This document shows, in pieces, positions 63,207 through 64,000 of a stretch of DNA of 64,000 bases. Both the position numbers and the translations under genes were made by a program. Position 1 is the stretch's first letter, and the number at the start of each line of letters is the position of its first letter. Under the pieces are notes generated by a model. It was not told the origin of the DNA. It searched no databases and was given only the letters and a program-made list of their open reading frames with translations. Origin of the DNA: Gracilaria domingensis (taxonomy: Eukaryota > Rhodophyta > Florideophyceae > Gracilariales > Gracilariaceae); NCBI GenBank assembly GCA_022539475.1, contig VCMS01000116.1, positions 90,558 through 154,557 on the forward strand, written 5' to 3'.

Positions 63207-63960
63207 CTGCCTGTTCGCGATAGGCGATTCTGGTACTTGGTTGAGACATAGGTTTCTGTCTCGTTTATCGCATCTTGCGGTATGTTTGCTGCATGGGCAT
63301 TCCTCGGTGTCGTTGCTTGTGAGTTTTTGCTTCGAGACCTTTCGCGGTTTACGATGATATGGTCGGCTGGTAATCTAACCGATCCTTTCCTGCTTTCTTC
63401 TTCCGTTTGCGAGCTACCAGGTCCTCGACTTTTCTAGGCGCAACGTTTCTGTTTTGCTTTATCAATGGTACGTTCATCGCAATTCAAATGTTTCCAACGG
63501 AGCTTGACTAACTTATGGATACTTTCTGCTTGCGTATACAGGTAAACGACCAATTTTATTTCATCTCTCCAGATCCATCATCGATCTTGAGAGACAAAAT
63601 GAAATTGGTCGTTTTTACTGCCTGACTGTTCGGGATAGGCGATTCTGGTACTTGTTTGGGATATAGGCTAGATTCTCGTTTATCGCGTCTTGCGGTATGT
63701 TTTGCTGGCATGGGCATTCTTGGTGTCCTCGTTGTGAGTTCTCACTTCGACACCTTCGCGGTTTACGATGATTGGTCGGCTGGTAATCTAACCGATCCCT
63801 TTCTGCTTCTTCCTTCCGTTTGCGAGTTACCCCAGGTCCCTCGACTTTTCTAGCGCAAACGTTTCTGGTTTCCGTTTATCAATGGTACTTCCATCGCATT
63901 CAAATGTTCAACGGAACTCATTGACTAACTTATGGATATTTCCGCTTTGCGTATACAGGT
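63207..63960. repeat. Direct duplication of about 340 bp, with a hairpin between the copies
   Basis: 63207-63548 and 63622-63960 are similar over their length (GATAGGCGATTCTGGTACTTG, ACTTATGGATA and GCGTATACAGGTAAA in both) with many small indels. Only one copy exists in the left transposon. Confidence 0.8.
63543..63617. repeat. Hairpin between the duplicated segments
   Basis: TAAACGACCAATTTTATTTC...CTCTC is inverted as GAGAG...GAAATTGGTCGTTTTTA with two or three mismatches and a loop of about 19 bases. Confidence 0.8.
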
Positions 63961-64000
63961 AAATGACTTTTGAATGCGGAGGTATGCTCACGAGTTGCCA

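Larger units (their letters stand above)
58695..64000 (-). mobile_element. DNA transposon, right copy, inverse of 35212-40270
   Basis: Collinear in inverse orientation with the left copy along its visible length: hairpin array 58771-59203, 3' half 59205-60800, transposase 62579-60833, conserved hairpin 62863-62935, outer part to the window edge (ACTCGTGAGC at about 63988 matches 35214-35224). It continues past the window. It has one hairpin unit fewer than the left copy and a private 340 bp duplication near 63.2-63.96 kb. Confidence 0.75.

Overview
The window looks like nuclear DNA of a photosynthetic eukaryote. Genes are short, mostly intron-free and spaced 0.2-1.1 kb apart. They encode eukaryotic hallmarks (ribosomal protein uS13/RPS18, NOM1, MYG1, REX4, NAT9-like), and the window also holds a broken phytoene desaturase fragment. 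A compact red alga of the florideophyte type would fit: few introns, many Ty3/gypsy elements and a heme/carotenoid gene set. That taxonomic call is an inference. I see no rRNA, tRNA or CRISPR array.

Layout. 0-18 kb is a normal gene-dense stretch: a kinase/Sel1-repeat protein (5' end outside the window), a four-TM protein, an unrecognised plastid-type protein, RPS18, a REX4-like exonuclease, a basic protein with an organelle-type N terminus, protoporphyrinogen oxidase, NOM1, NAT9-like and MYG1. 18.5-21.2 kb holds dead DNA transposons (Tc3-like, and a probable Crypton-like tyrosine recombinase). 21.2-34.75 kb is a chromovirus (Ty3/gypsy with chromodomain) in tandem: a gag fragment, an intervening 4 kb block with an unrecognised opposite-strand gene, then a nearly full-length but mutated gag-pol.

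35.2 kb to the right edge is the most unusual part. Two copies of one DNA transposon (Plavaka-like, CACTA-related, by motif) lie in inverted orientation at about 35.2-40.27 kb and 58.7-64 kb. Their inner ends carry arrays of GC-rich hairpins, each with two inverted TTAGGGT motifs at its centre. The 18.4 kb between them contains a GC-rich broken membrane-protein gene, a broken phytoene desaturase fragment, two tail-to-tail chromovirus fragments sharing the same 5' flank, and an apparently intact gene for a telobox Myb protein. The telobox is the signature of proteins that bind TTAGGG-type telomeric repeats. A telobox gene lying between two arrays of inverted TTAGGGT motifs is the observation I rate highest. 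Any functional link is a hypothesis.

Most genes in the first 18 kb are ordinary housekeeping genes in divergent or convergent pairs. From 18 kb on, nearly all coding potential is mobile-element or captured-gene debris, with the telobox gene as the main exception.
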